Shown here one piece after another: positions 7,418-14,094 of a stretch of DNA of 21,316 nt. Source of the stretch: Clostridia bacterium (GTDB lineage: Bacteria; Bacillota; Clostridia; Christensenellales; Aristaeellaceae); NCBI GenBank assembly GCA_017471125.1, contig JAFUWR010000343.1, positions 1 to 21,316 on the forward strand. The letters are read 5' to 3'. The notes under the pieces were generated by a model, which made no database searches, was not told the DNA's origin, and saw nothing but the letters and a program-made list of their open reading frames with translations. Numbering within the stretch: position 1 is the stretch's first letter; each line of letters starts with the position of its first letter. The position numbers and the translations under genes are program-made.

Positions 7418-8565
7418 GAGAGCCTCCGAAGGGTATTTTCCGCGTCGGCGCGGGCGGCGCGGTCCGCCGCGTACACGTCCGCGATGGATTTGATCTCAGT
7501 CTGGGGCACGGCACCCAGCGCGTGGGCCACCACCTCGGGGATGCGCCCGAAGGGGATGCGCTCCCGGAGGAACGCGCCCACGGCCTGCTCGTTCGCGCCG
7601 TTGAACACCACCGGCATGCTGCCGCCGGCCTTCAAGGCGTCGATGGCCATTTTGAGGCAGGGGAAGCGGTCGTAGTCCGGGGCGGCGAAGTCCAGGTGGC
7701 CCAGTTTATAGAAGTCCACGGGCGTGGCGTCGTAGGGCAGGCGCTCCGGGAAGCCCATGGCGTACCCGATGGGGCCGCGCATGTCCGGCATGCCCAGCTG
7801 CGCCAGCACCGCGCCGTCTGTAAATTCGATCATCGAATGGACGACGCTCTGGGGGTGGATCACCACGTCGATCTTCTCCGCGGGCATGTCGAACAGGTGG
7901 TGGGCCTCCATGATCTCAAGCCCCTTGTTGGCCATGCTGGCGCAGTCCACGGTGATCTTGCCGCCCATGTTCCAGGTGGGGTGCTTCAAAACGTCCCGCA
8001 CGGTGGCGTCGTACATGGCTTCCTTTGTCCAGTCCCGAAGCGCGCCGCCCGAGGCGGTCAGCAGCAGCCGCTTGACCGGGTTGCCCTGCCGCGCCTGGAG
8101 GCACTGGAAGATGGCCGAGTGCTCGCTGTCCACGGGAAGAAGGGGGATTTTTTTGGCCCTGGCCTTGGCCGTCACCAGCGCGCCGCCGGTGACCAGCGCT
8201 TCTTTATTGGCCAGCAGCACGCGCTCGCACACGTCCAGCGCCGCCCACACCGCGTCCAGCCCTGCGATGCCCACGATGGCGCACAGGGCGTCCTGGGCCT
8301 TCGAGGCCAAGAGCGCCCGCACGGTGGAATCCTCGCCGAAGAACCACTGGCAGAACTTCACGTCCTCCGGGATGTGGTCGGGCTCCACGTTCAGCGCCGC
8401 GCAGTCCGGCCTGAATTTTCGCACGAGGTCGAACAGCTTTTCCGACGAGCTGTGCGCGGTCAGACACACAGCCCGAAAGCGATCGGGATAGCGCGAAACG
8501 ATGTCCAGCGCCTGCGTCCCGATCGAACCCGTCGCGCCAAGTATGGCGATCATTCTCTTTTCCAT
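7411..8565 (-). CDS. dxr: 1-deoxy-D-xylulose-5-phosphate reductoisomerase
   Basis: Dxr converts DXP to MEP with NADPH, the first committed step of the MEP pathway. It has 384 residues from the ATG at 8565. The NADPH loop ILGATGSIGTQ is at 8-18. The metal and substrate motifs are LPVDSEHSAIFQ, LTASGGALRDW, KHPTWNMGGKI and ANKGLEIMEAHHLF. The substrate-binding loop usually reads SGGPFR, so the ALR variant is a small departure. A second in-frame ATG at 8553 would give 380 residues. Neither start has a Shine-Dalgarno sequence, which is unusual in this window, and a TATCAT hexamer ends 6 nt before the first ATG. The gene is 58 nt downstream of cdsA, the only sizeable gap between uppS and polC. Confidence 0.95.
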   Translation of the reverse strand: MEKRMIAILGATGSIGTQALDIVSRYPDRFRAVCLTAHSSSEKLFDLVRKFRPDCAALNVEPDHIPEDVKFCQWFFGEDSTVRALLASKAQDALCAIVGIAGLDAVWAALDVCERVLLANKEALVTGGALVTAKARAKKIPLLPVDSEHSAIFQCLQARQGNPVKRLLLTASGGALRDWTKEAMYDATVRDVLKHPTWNMGGKITVDCASMANKGLEIMEAHHLFDMPAEKIDVVIHPQSVVHSMIEFTDGAVLAQLGMPDMRGPIGYAMGFPERLPYDATPVDFYKLGHLDFAAPDYDRFPCLKMAIDALKAGGSMPVVFNGANEQAVGAFLRERIPFGRIPEVVAHALGAVPQTEIKSIADVYAADRAARADAENTLRRLSC

Positions 8566-8614
8566 ACGAATATGATACAGCTTTCTTGTGAAGTGGGTGT
8601 GAACCTGGGGTGAA
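8566..8614 (-). promoter_or_regulatory. Candidate dxr promoter with three 11-nt-spaced TTCAC repeats
   Basis: On the minus strand TTCACC (8614-8609), TTCACA (8603-8598) and TTCACA (8592-8587) are spaced exactly 11 nt start to start. After 9 nt comes TATCAT (8577-8572), a plausible -10 box, and after 6 nt the dxr ATG. The geometry resembles direct-repeat boxes for OmpR/PhoP-type response regulators (TTNACA-like units repeated every 11 nt ahead of a promoter without a -35). If this -10 is real, transcription would start at or next to the ATG and the dxr message would be leaderless. This is an inference from spacing alone. Confidence 0.4.
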
Positions 8615-8623
8615 TATATGCCT

Positions 8624-9496
8624 TTACAGACCCGACAGCTTGAAGAACACGTAGCACGCCACGCCGCAGAACAGTATGCCGTCCATGCGGTCCAGCATGC
8701 CGCCGTGGCCGGGGAAGATGGTGCCGAAGTCCTTGATGCCGCAGTGCCGCTTGACCAGCGAGGCCACCAGGTCGCCGATCTGCGAAAGCGCCGCCGCCAC
8801 CAGCCCCAGTATGCCGAAGCACCACAGCGGGGGATAGGCGGACACCGCGAGGTCATCGGCGATGGCGGGCACGGTGAAGGACAGCCGGTAGGCCACGAAG
8901 GGCACCAGCATGGCAAAGACAACGCTGGACACGATGCCCGCGATGGAGCCCTCCCAGCTCTTCTTGGGGCTGATCTCCGGGGCGAGGCGGTGCCTGCCGT
9001 ATTTCAGGCCGATGAACAGCGCGAAGGTGTCGTTGACGGAGGCGATGAAGAACGCCAGTATCAGCGCCAGCGTGGACGCCAGCCGGGTGTCCAGGTCCTG
9101 GAGCGTGATGATGAGGGAGAAGAACAGGCCGGGGTACAGCATCGGGAACACCGTCGCCACCATGCTGTCGAAGGCCACCTTGCCCTTTAGGATGATGACG
9201 GTGAACGCCAGCAGCAGCCCCACCACCAGCGCGAACATGGCCGGGCTGATGGAGCGAAACAGGTTCTTGGTCTCCAGGCTCGCGTAGAACGCCTGGGCCA
9301 GCACCGCCAGGACGCAGTAGACGTACCCCGCCCAGCGCACCGGGTCGTAGCCGATCTTGCGAAAGGCGCGGTACATCTCGCTCAAGCTCATCAGCATGCT
9401 GACGAGCAGTATGATCCTCAGGGGCCAGCCCTGGAGCCATATGCCCAGGCCCATCACCAATATCAGCAGTATGGCTGTGACGACGCGCTTGACCAC
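8624..9496 (-). CDS. cdsA: Phosphatidate cytidylyltransferase (CDP-diglyceride synthase)
   Basis: CdsA makes CDP-diacylglycerol from phosphatidate and CTP, the branch point of phospholipid synthesis, in the cytoplasmic membrane. It has 290 residues and many hydrophobic helices. The family signature near the C-terminus is complete: SLVKRHCGIKDFGTIFPGHGG followed by MLDRMD. I chose the GTG at 9496: a GAGGAGG site lies 7 nt upstream and the codon is 2 nt after the uppS stop. Longer versions of the frame run into uppS in another frame. It is the usual partner of uppS. Confidence 0.95.
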   Translation of the reverse strand: MVKRVVTAILLILVMGLGIWLQGWPLRIILLVSMLMSLSEMYRAFRKIGYDPVRWAGYVYCVLAVLAQAFYASLETKNLFRSISPAMFALVVGLLLAFTVIILKGKVAFDSMVATVFPMLYPGLFFSLIITLQDLDTRLASTLALILAFFIASVNDTFALFIGLKYGRHRLAPEISPKKSWEGSIAGIVSSVVFAMLVPFVAYRLSFTVPAIADDLAVSAYPPLWCFGILGLVAAALSQIGDLVASLVKRHCGIKDFGTIFPGHGGMLDRMDGILFCGVACYVFFKLSGL

Positions 9497-9498
9497 GG

Positions 9499-10335
9499 TC
9501 AACCCTCCTCGGCGGGCTTGACGCCGCCGAAGCGCCGGTCGCGCTCGGCGTAGACCCGCAGGCACTTCATGTAATGGGCGCGGTCGAAGTCCGGCCAGTT
9601 GACCGGGTCGAACACGAACTCGGCGTAGGTGGTCTGCCAGGGCAGGAAGTTGGACAGGCGCTGCTCGCCGCTGGTGCGGATGAGCAGGTCCACGTCCGGG
9701 GATCCGGCGGTGTACAGCTTGCCGTTGAACTCGTCCTCGTCGATGTCGTCGGGGTCGAGGATGCCGTCGCGCACCTCCCGGGCCAGCAGCCGCGCGGCGC
9801 GGACCAGCTCGGCCCGACCGCCGTAGTTGAGGGCGATGTTCAGCTTCAGGCCGTCGTTGTTCTTCGTGCGCTCCATGGCGTTCACGACCGCCTCCCGCTG
9901 GGGTCCCGGCAGGCCGTCCACGTCGCCCAGGATGGTGATGCGGACGTTTTTCTCGTCCAGCTCGTCGATCTCGGAGCCGAAGTATTTGAGCAGCAGCGCC
10001 ATCAGCGCGCCGACCTCCTCCTTCGACCGGGCCCAGTTTTCCGTGGAGAAGGCATAGAGGCTCAGCGCCTCGATGCCCCAATCGTCCGAGGCGCGGATGA
10101 TGTCGCGCAGGGCCTCCGTGCCTGCCGCGTGGCCCGCGGAGCGGTTCAGCCCCCGGGCCTTGGCCCAGCGGCCGTTGCCGTCCATGATGATGGCCACGTG
10201 GCGCGGCAGCTTGCTGGGCGGCAGCGCCTGCACGGGCTGGGCGTGGGCCTTAGCGCTTGAAACGGATACCGTGATGTACTCCGGCGGCCTTTTGAACGCG
10301 CTGTTCAAAAGCCCGGTGAGCTTATCCAAAAACAT
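9499..10335 (-). CDS. uppS: Undecaprenyl diphosphate synthase (cis-prenyltransferase)
   Basis: UppS extends farnesyl diphosphate to the C55 lipid carrier used for peptidoglycan and other wall polymers. Motifs are HVAIIMDGNGRWAKARG with catalytic D52, SLYAFSTENWARS, ALNYGGRAELV, and the C-terminal RTSGEQRLSNFLPWQ with YAEFVF. The 278-residue length exceeds the usual roughly 230-250 because about 45 residues precede the first conserved motif. The ATG at 10335 was chosen because the frame further upstream runs through a hairpin and an AAGGGAAG site precedes this ATG. It overlaps nothing and is 2 nt before cdsA. Confidence 0.95.
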   Translation of the reverse strand: MFLDKLTGLLNSAFKRPPEYITVSVSSAKAHAQPVQALPPSKLPRHVAIIMDGNGRWAKARGLNRSAGHAAGTEALRDIIRASDDWGIEALSLYAFSTENWARSKEEVGALMALLLKYFGSEIDELDEKNVRITILGDVDGLPGPQREAVVNAMERTKNNDGLKLNIALNYGGRAELVRAARLLAREVRDGILDPDDIDEDEFNGKLYTAGSPDVDLLIRTSGEQRLSNFLPWQTTYAEFVFDPVNWPDFDRAHYMKCLRVYAERDRRFGGVKPAEEG

Positions 10336-10361
10336 ATTTTCACTTCCCTTTTCGAGGATGT

Positions 10362-10395
10362 GACAAAATGGGCAGCCTGTATGTAAGCTGCCCAT
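10362..10395 (-). terminator. Weak terminator or attenuator between frr and uppS
   Basis: Perfect 9-bp arms ATGGGCAGC (368-376 of this kilobase, i.e. 10368-10376) and GCTGCCCAT (10387-10395) enclose a 10-nt loop. On the minus strand the hairpin is followed by TTTTGTC, a short U-run. It probably reduces, rather than blocks, transcription from frr into uppS, since no promoter is visible between the two. Confidence 0.5.
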
Positions 10396-10422
10396 CAACG
10401 GACATGACCTTATAGAGGAGCG

Positions 10423-10980
10423 TCACACGGACATTATCTCCTTTTCCTTGTCCGCGCCGACCTTGTCGATCTGCTCGATGTGCTGGTCGGTGACCTTCTG
10501 CAGGTCCTTCTCGGCGATCTTCTGGTCGTCCTCGGTGATCTCGGAGTCCTTCTTGAGCTTCTTGATCTGCTCCATGGCGTCGCGGCGGATGGAACGGATG
10601 GCGACCTTGCCCTCCTCGATCATCTTCTTCACCTGCTTGCACAGCTCCTTGCGGCGCTCGCCGGTGAGCTCCGGCACCAGCAGGCGGATGACCTTGCCGT
10701 CGTTGGAGGGATTGATGCCGATGTCGGACTTCTGGATGGCCTTCTCGATGGGGCCGATCATCTTCGGCTCCCAGGGCGCGATGACCAGCAGCCTGGGCTC
10801 GGGGGAGGAGATGTTGCCCACCTGGTTGAGCTGGGTGGGGGTGCCGTAGTAATCCACGGTGATCTTGTCGAGGATCTTCGGGTTGGCGCGGCCGGCGCGC
10901 AGCGTGTCCAGATCCTTCTGCACCACGGCGATGGTCTTGTCCATGCGGTTTCCTGCGTCCTTGATGACATCCTGATACAT
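10423..10980 (-). CDS. frr: Ribosome recycling factor
   Basis: RRF splits post-termination ribosomes together with EF-G. The 185-residue length and whole sequence fit the family: a long helical domain I (DLDTLRAGRANPKILDKITVDYYG cut by the hinge), the compact domain II (GNISSPEPRLLVIAPWEP, then IGINPSNDGKVIRLLVPELTGERRKEL), and the C-terminal helix ending in KEIMSV. The ATG at 10980 follows GGAGG by 8 nt. It is the first gene of the frr-to-polC unit and has its own promoter at 11033-11061. In most Firmicutes frr directly follows pyrH; here a four-gene island separates them. Confidence 0.97.
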   Translation of the reverse strand: MYQDVIKDAGNRMDKTIAVVQKDLDTLRAGRANPKILDKITVDYYGTPTQLNQVGNISSPEPRLLVIAPWEPKMIGPIEKAIQKSDIGINPSNDGKVIRLLVPELTGERRKELCKQVKKMIEEGKVAIRSIRRDAMEQIKKLKKDSEITEDDQKIAEKDLQKVTDQHIEQIDKVGADKEKEIMSV

Positions 10981-11032
10981 AACTCTACCTCCACTGCTGT
11001 AATGCGCAACGCGCGCTTGATTTCTAATTGAT

Positions 11033-11061
11033 ATTTTACCTTAAACCGATGGAAAAGGCAA
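11033..11061 (-). promoter_or_regulatory. Sigma-A promoter of the frr-to-polC unit
   Basis: On the minus strand TTGCCT (11061-11056) is followed after exactly 17 nt by TAAAAT (11038-11033). The predicted start near 11026 leaves a leader of about 46 nt before frr. It lies right after the terminator-like hairpin of the iron-sulfur gene, so the housekeeping unit restarts transcription here. Confidence 0.7.
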
Positions 11062-11065
11062 GCAT

Positions 11066-11099
11066 AAATTTTCCGGACGGCGCATGCCGTCCGGAAAAA
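11066..11099 (-). terminator. Hairpin after the iron-sulfur protein gene
   Basis: A perfect 13-bp stem (11069-11081 with 11086-11098, core CCGGACGGC) and a GCAT loop start 3 nt after the stop codon at 11102-11104. On the minus strand the 3' arm ends in AAAA, paired with UUUU, and is followed by TTTAT. The short U-run makes a weak intrinsic terminator; the position supports the role. Confidence 0.6.
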
Positions 11100-11101
11100 G
11101 G

Positions 11102-11797
11102 TCAATCCAATATCCTGCCGTCCACGGAGATGGTCACCACGTTCCACGGGATGAACTTCCCGCTGTTCTTGAGCGCTTCCTTGGCGGCGTACTCGAGCCC
11201 GCCGCAGCAGGGCACCTCCATGCGCACGATGGTGAGGGACCTGATGTCGTTCTCGGTGAGGATGGCCTCGAGCTTTTCGGAGTAGTCCACCTGGTCGAGC
11301 TTCGGGCACCCTACCAGGCAGACGCGGTTGCGAATGAAGTCCTGGTGGAAGTTGGCGTAGGCGTAGGCGGTGCAGTCCGCGGCCACCAGCAGGTTCGCGC
11401 CGTCGAACCACGGGGCCTTGACGGGCACCAGCTTGATCTGCACGGGCCACTGTCGAAGCTGGCTGGGCATCGCCGACGTCGGCGCGGCTGGGGCAGGGGA
11501 GGGTTTCAGGGCCCGGGCCATGCTGCCCGGACAGCCCGCGTGGTGGGGATGGGCCTGTTTCGCGGCCTTGGCGGCAAGCACGGCCTTTTCGTCGTAGGCG
11601 GGCGCTTCCCGCTCCTCGAAGTGGATGGCGTCGGCGGGGCATGCGGGCAGGCAGTCGCCCATGCCGTCGCAGTAGTCCTCTCGCATCAGCTTCGCCTTGC
11701 CGTTCACCATGGCGATGGCCCCCTCGTGGCAGGCGTCGGCGCACGCGCCGCAGCCGGTGCATTTCTCCTCGTCGATGTGGATGATCTTGCGCTTCAT
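11102..11797 (-). CDS. 4Fe-4S dicluster protein of a Crp/Fnr-linked redox locus
   Basis: A 231-residue cytoplasmic protein. The N-terminus is a ferredoxin-like module with C13, C16, C19 and C23 (CTGCGACADACHEG) and C43, C49 and C53 (YCDGMGDCLPACP). A Pro/Ala linker around 98-112 leads to a C-terminal domain with more conserved-looking cysteines: DC142, C160, C164 (RVCLVGCPKLD) and CCGG at 197-200. Proteins of this type occur in anaerobes next to a Crp/Fnr regulator and often near hcp, the hybrid-cluster NO reductase; that link is from memory and hcp is absent here. The ATG at 11797 overlaps the preceding stop (ATGA), with AGGAGG 7 nt upstream, so translation is coupled. Electron transfer or redox sensing is an inference. 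Confidence 0.8.
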   Translation of the reverse strand: MKRKIIHIDEEKCTGCGACADACHEGAIAMVNGKAKLMREDYCDGMGDCLPACPADAIHFEEREAPAYDEKAVLAAKAAKQAHPHHAGCPGSMARALKPSPAPAAPTSAMPSQLRQWPVQIKLVPVKAPWFDGANLLVAADCTAYAYANFHQDFIRNRVCLVGCPKLDQVDYSEKLEAILTENDIRSLTIVRMEVPCCGGLEYAAKEALKNSGKFIPWNVVTISVDGRILD

Positions 11798-12096
11798 GCG
11801 ATGGCCTCCTTCTGCTGCCTGGCCAGCTTCTTCGCCTCGCGCTCGGCGCGGGCGCGCTCCTTTTGCTGGCGGGCGATCTCCATCATGTGCTCGTACATCT
11901 CGTCGCCCACGCACTTGCGGGCGTACTGGCACCACTGGACGCAGCTCAGCGTGTCATTGTAGATCACCTGGCCGCAGTGCTCGCACACGGCCTCGGTGTC
12001 CACGGAGAATATCTCGATCAGGTTTCCGCACCTCGGGCAGCGCTTTTCGTCCAGCGTGGGGGTGCGGGGCTTTCCCTGGCAGCCTTCATAGATCAT
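11794..12096 (-). CDS. Small cysteine-rich zinc-ribbon-like protein
   Basis: A 100-residue protein whose function I do not know. It has C6, a CPRC pair (20-23) and a CEHC pair (38-41) that form a typical zinc-ribbon spacing, then SCVQWCQYARKCVG with C52, C56 and C62. The last 30 residues are a highly charged helix rich in Arg, Lys, Glu and Gln. Similar short proteins accompany the iron-sulfur protein encoded next, which this gene overlaps by 4 nt. AGGAGG precedes the ATG at 12096 by about 10 nt; another ATG 4 nt upstream, at better spacing, opens only a four-codon frame. Zinc or iron-sulfur binding is inferred from the cysteines. Confidence 0.75.
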   Translation of the reverse strand: MIYEGCQGKPRTPTLDEKRCPRCGNLIEIFSVDTEAVCEHCGQVIYNDTLSCVQWCQYARKCVGDEMYEHMMEIARQQKERARAEREAKKLARQQKEAIA

Positions 12097-12142
12097 ACAT
12101 TTTCCGCCTCCTTTAAGTCATCGAGTTGTCCAGCCCTCGTCG

Positions 12143-12171
12143 TTGACTTTGTGGGTATATGATACTATACT
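12143..12171 (+). promoter_or_regulatory. Sigma-A promoter of the crp-like/capA unit
   Basis: TTGACT (12143-12148) and TATACT (12166-12171) are separated by exactly 17 nt. The start near 12178 gives a leader of about 35 nt that contains the palindrome at 12185-12202, so a protein bound there would block early transcription. Confidence 0.8.
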
Positions 12172-12202
12172 GAACAGCGGAAGTATGTTGTTTTTCCAAC
12201 AT
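12159..12202 (-). promoter_or_regulatory. Candidate Crp/Fnr operator and divergent iron-sulfur promoter
   Basis: The palindrome ATGTTG-N6-CAACAT occupies 12185-12202, with centre at 12193.5. On the minus strand TATCAT (12164-12159) is a candidate -10 with no good -35. If the hexamer spans -12 to -7, the start is at 12152 and the palindrome centre is at exactly -41.5, the class II activation position for Crp/Fnr proteins. The same site lies just downstream of the plus-strand start. That would let the regulator activate the iron-sulfur pair and repress its own gene. The binding protein and the minus start are inferred. Confidence 0.5.
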
Positions 12203-12212
12203 TGGAGGCTCA

Positions 12213-12890
12213 ATGGAAGATTTTATCGAAGTTTTTCAAAGCTGCATACTTTTCGACGGCATCGACCCGAAGGACATCCGCGCCATGCTGGGGTGCCTGC
12301 GGGGGCGGGTGGTGACGTTCGACCGGGGCGAGGCCATCTTCCGGGCGGAGAGCCGCGCCGAGGACGTGGGCATCGTGCTGGAGGGCGCGGCCCAGGTGGT
12401 GCGGGACGATTTCTTCGGCAACCGCACCATACAGGCGCGGATCGAGCCGGGGGAGCTGTTCGCAGAGGCCTTCGCCTGCGCGGCGGTGGAGCGCCTGCCG
12501 GTGACGGTGGAGGGCGTGCGGCCGGGCAAGGCGATGGTCATACGCCTGCGGCGCATCATCGAGACCTGCTCCAGCGCCTGCGAGTTCCACAACCGCATGG
12601 TGATGAACCTCCTCAAAGCCGTGGCCGCACGGAACCTCCAATTGAACCGCAAGCTGGAGATCACCTCCCAGCGCACCACCCGGGACAAGCTGCTGGCCTA
12701 CCTGACCGCCCAGGCGCGGCAGGCAAAGTCCATGAGCTTCACCATCCCCTTCGACCGGCAGGGCCTGGCGGACTACCTGTGCGTGGAGCGCAGCGCCCTG
12801 TCCGCGGAGATCGGCAAGCTGCGGCGGGAGGGCGTGCTGGAGAGCGAAAGGTCCAAATTCATATTGAACGACGTGAACGGGGGACGATAG
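12213..12890 (+). CDS. Crp/Fnr-family transcriptional regulator
   Basis: A 225-residue regulator with an N-terminal cyclic-nucleotide-binding-fold domain (about 10-125) and a C-terminal winged helix-turn-helix (about 155-215, TIPFDRQGLADYLCVERS followed by ALSAEIGKLRREGVLE). The FGELA-type pocket is replaced by PGELFAEAFACA, without the arginine-serine pair that holds cAMP phosphate, so cAMP is unlikely. No N-terminal FNR-type cysteine cluster is present, though C11, C28, C89, C119, C123 and C190 exist. GGAGG lies 4 nt before the ATG. It is divergent from the iron-sulfur pair, which it probably controls, and ends directly at the start of the capA-like gene. The effector (oxygen, NO or heme) is unknown. 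Confidence 0.9.
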   Translation: MEDFIEVFQSCILFDGIDPKDIRAMLGCLRGRVVTFDRGEAIFRAESRAEDVGIVLEGAAQVVRDDFFGNRTIQARIEPGELFAEAFACAAVERLPVTVEGVRPGKAMVIRLRRIIETCSSACEFHNRMVMNLLKAVAARNLQLNRKLEITSQRTTRDKLLAYLTAQARQAKSMSFTIPFDRQGLADYLCVERSALSAEIGKLRREGVLESERSKFILNDVNGGR

Positions 12891-14042
12891 ATGAAACTCG
12901 TACAAAAGCTGACGCTGCTGCTGTTGGTCGCGGCGCTGTTATTCGGCGCGGCGCAGGCGGAGATCACGGTGACCACCGCGGAGATCGGCGCGTCGCTGGG
13001 ACTTCGGTCGGTGCACATCCGCGCGGTGGGCGACCTGATGCAGCACAAGAAGCAGCTCGACATCGCCAAGCAGTCCAACGGCACCTACGACTACCACGAG
13101 CAGTACAAGCTGATCGCGTCCTCGCTGGCCGACGCGGACTACACCATCGCGAACCTCGAGACCACGGTGGGCAAGGCCAACGGCAAGGGCTACTCGGGCT
13201 ACCCCCGGTTCAACGCGCCGGAGAGCATCCTCCAGACCATCAAGGACGCGGGTGTGGACTTCCTGACCCTGGCCAACAACCACATGCTGGACCGGCTGGG
13301 CACGGGGCTGGTGAACACGGTGAACGCGGTGGAGAACTACGGCTTCGACCACGCGGGCGCGAACCGCAGCCAGTCCGAGAAGAACGCGCCGGTGGTGGTG
13401 GACGTGAACGGCGTGAAGATCGGCTTTTTGAGCTACACCCAGTCCACCAACGGCATGGAGGACAAGTGCTCCGAGAAGGTCGTGAAGTACGGCATCAACT
13501 ACTTGAAGAAGGCCGACTTCGTGAAGGACGTGGCGAAGCTCAAAGCCGCGGGCGCGGAGGTCGTCATCGCGCTGCCCCACTGGGGGAGCGAGTACAAGCG
13601 CCAGCCCGGGTCCACCGCCAAGAAGTACGCCAAGAAGCTCATCGCCGCGGGCGTGGACGTGGTGCTGGGGAGCCATCCCCACGTGGTGCAGCCCATCAAG
13701 TACGTCTCCGCCAAGGACAAGGACGGCAACACCCGGGTGGGCCTGGTGGCGTACAGTCTCGGGAACTTCATCAGCAACCAGACCGACCAGTACACCGACA
13801 GCGGCATCATACTGGACTTCACCCTGCAGGAGCAGAAGGACGGCTCGTTCCTCGCCGTGGACGTGGGCGTGGTGCCCCTGTACTGCTGGAACCGTGACAC
13901 GATGATCCAGACCATCTCGTCGGCCAAGTATTACATGAATCCGCCCCAGGGCATGTCCAAGGCCGCCTACGAGCGGATGAAGGAGAGCGGCCGGGAGCTT
14001 CGGTCGCTGCTGGACGACAGGATACCGTTCTTGCTTGAGTAG
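12891..14042 (+). CDS. CapA/PgsA-family metallophosphatase-fold protein, exported
   Basis: A 383-residue protein with a signal peptide (hydrophobic 7-20, likely cut after AQA at 23). Family motifs are in order: AVGDLMQH (45-52), ANLETTVG (87-94), LTLANNHMLDRLG (126-137), IALPHWGSEY (226-235), GSHPHVVQP (260-268) and YSLGNFISNQ. These belong to the calcineurin-like CapA fold tied to poly-gamma-glutamate and capsule synthesis, but PgsB and PgsC partners are absent, so the substrate is unknown. The ATG follows the crp-like stop directly, with GGGGGA as ribosome-binding site, which implies cotranscription with the regulator. It converges on pyrH at a shared terminator. Confidence 0.88.
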   Translation: MKLVQKLTLLLLVAALLFGAAQAEITVTTAEIGASLGLRSVHIRAVGDLMQHKKQLDIAKQSNGTYDYHEQYKLIASSLADADYTIANLETTVGKANGKGYSGYPRFNAPESILQTIKDAGVDFLTLANNHMLDRLGTGLVNTVNAVENYGFDHAGANRSQSEKNAPVVVDVNGVKIGFLSYTQSTNGMEDKCSEKVVKYGINYLKKADFVKDVAKLKAAGAEVVIALPHWGSEYKRQPGSTAKKYAKKLIAAGVDVVLGSHPHVVQPIKYVSAKDKDGNTRVGLVAYSLGNFISNQTDQYTDSGIILDFTLQEQKDGSFLAVDVGVVPLYCWNRDTMIQTISSAKYYMNPPQGMSKAAYERMKESGRELRSLLDDRIPFLLE

Positions 14043-14050
14043 TTTACATA

Positions 14051-14094
14051 ATAAAAAAGTCGCGGACGCTCGCTTGAGCGCCCGCGATCGTTTT
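14051..14094. terminator. Bidirectional intrinsic terminator between capA-like and pyrH
   Basis: A GC-rich stem (TCGCGG-CGCTC with GAGCG-CCGCGA, one internal A/C mismatch) and GCTT loop are flanked by AAAAAA on the left and TCGTTTT on the right. Reading plus, the hairpin ends in a U-run after the capA-like gene. Reading minus, it ends in CTTTTTTATTAT after pyrH. The minus version is the stronger. Confidence 0.9.

Noticed and set aside
8566..8922. Upstream extension of dxr to a 503-codon frame
   Set aside because: The extra N-terminus is read through cdsA in another frame, has no similarity to Dxr and would hide the cdsA stop region; the family start matches 8565 or 8553.
9497..10081. Upstream extension of cdsA to a 485-codon frame
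   Set aside because: The extension is the shadow of uppS, full of Arg and Gly; the GTG at 9496 has GAGGAGG at the right distance.
11072..11101. The CCGGACGGC palindrome as an operator for frr
   Set aside because: It starts right after the iron-sulfur gene stop and forms a 13-bp RNA stem, so a transcript-end role fits better; it lies upstream of the frr -35.
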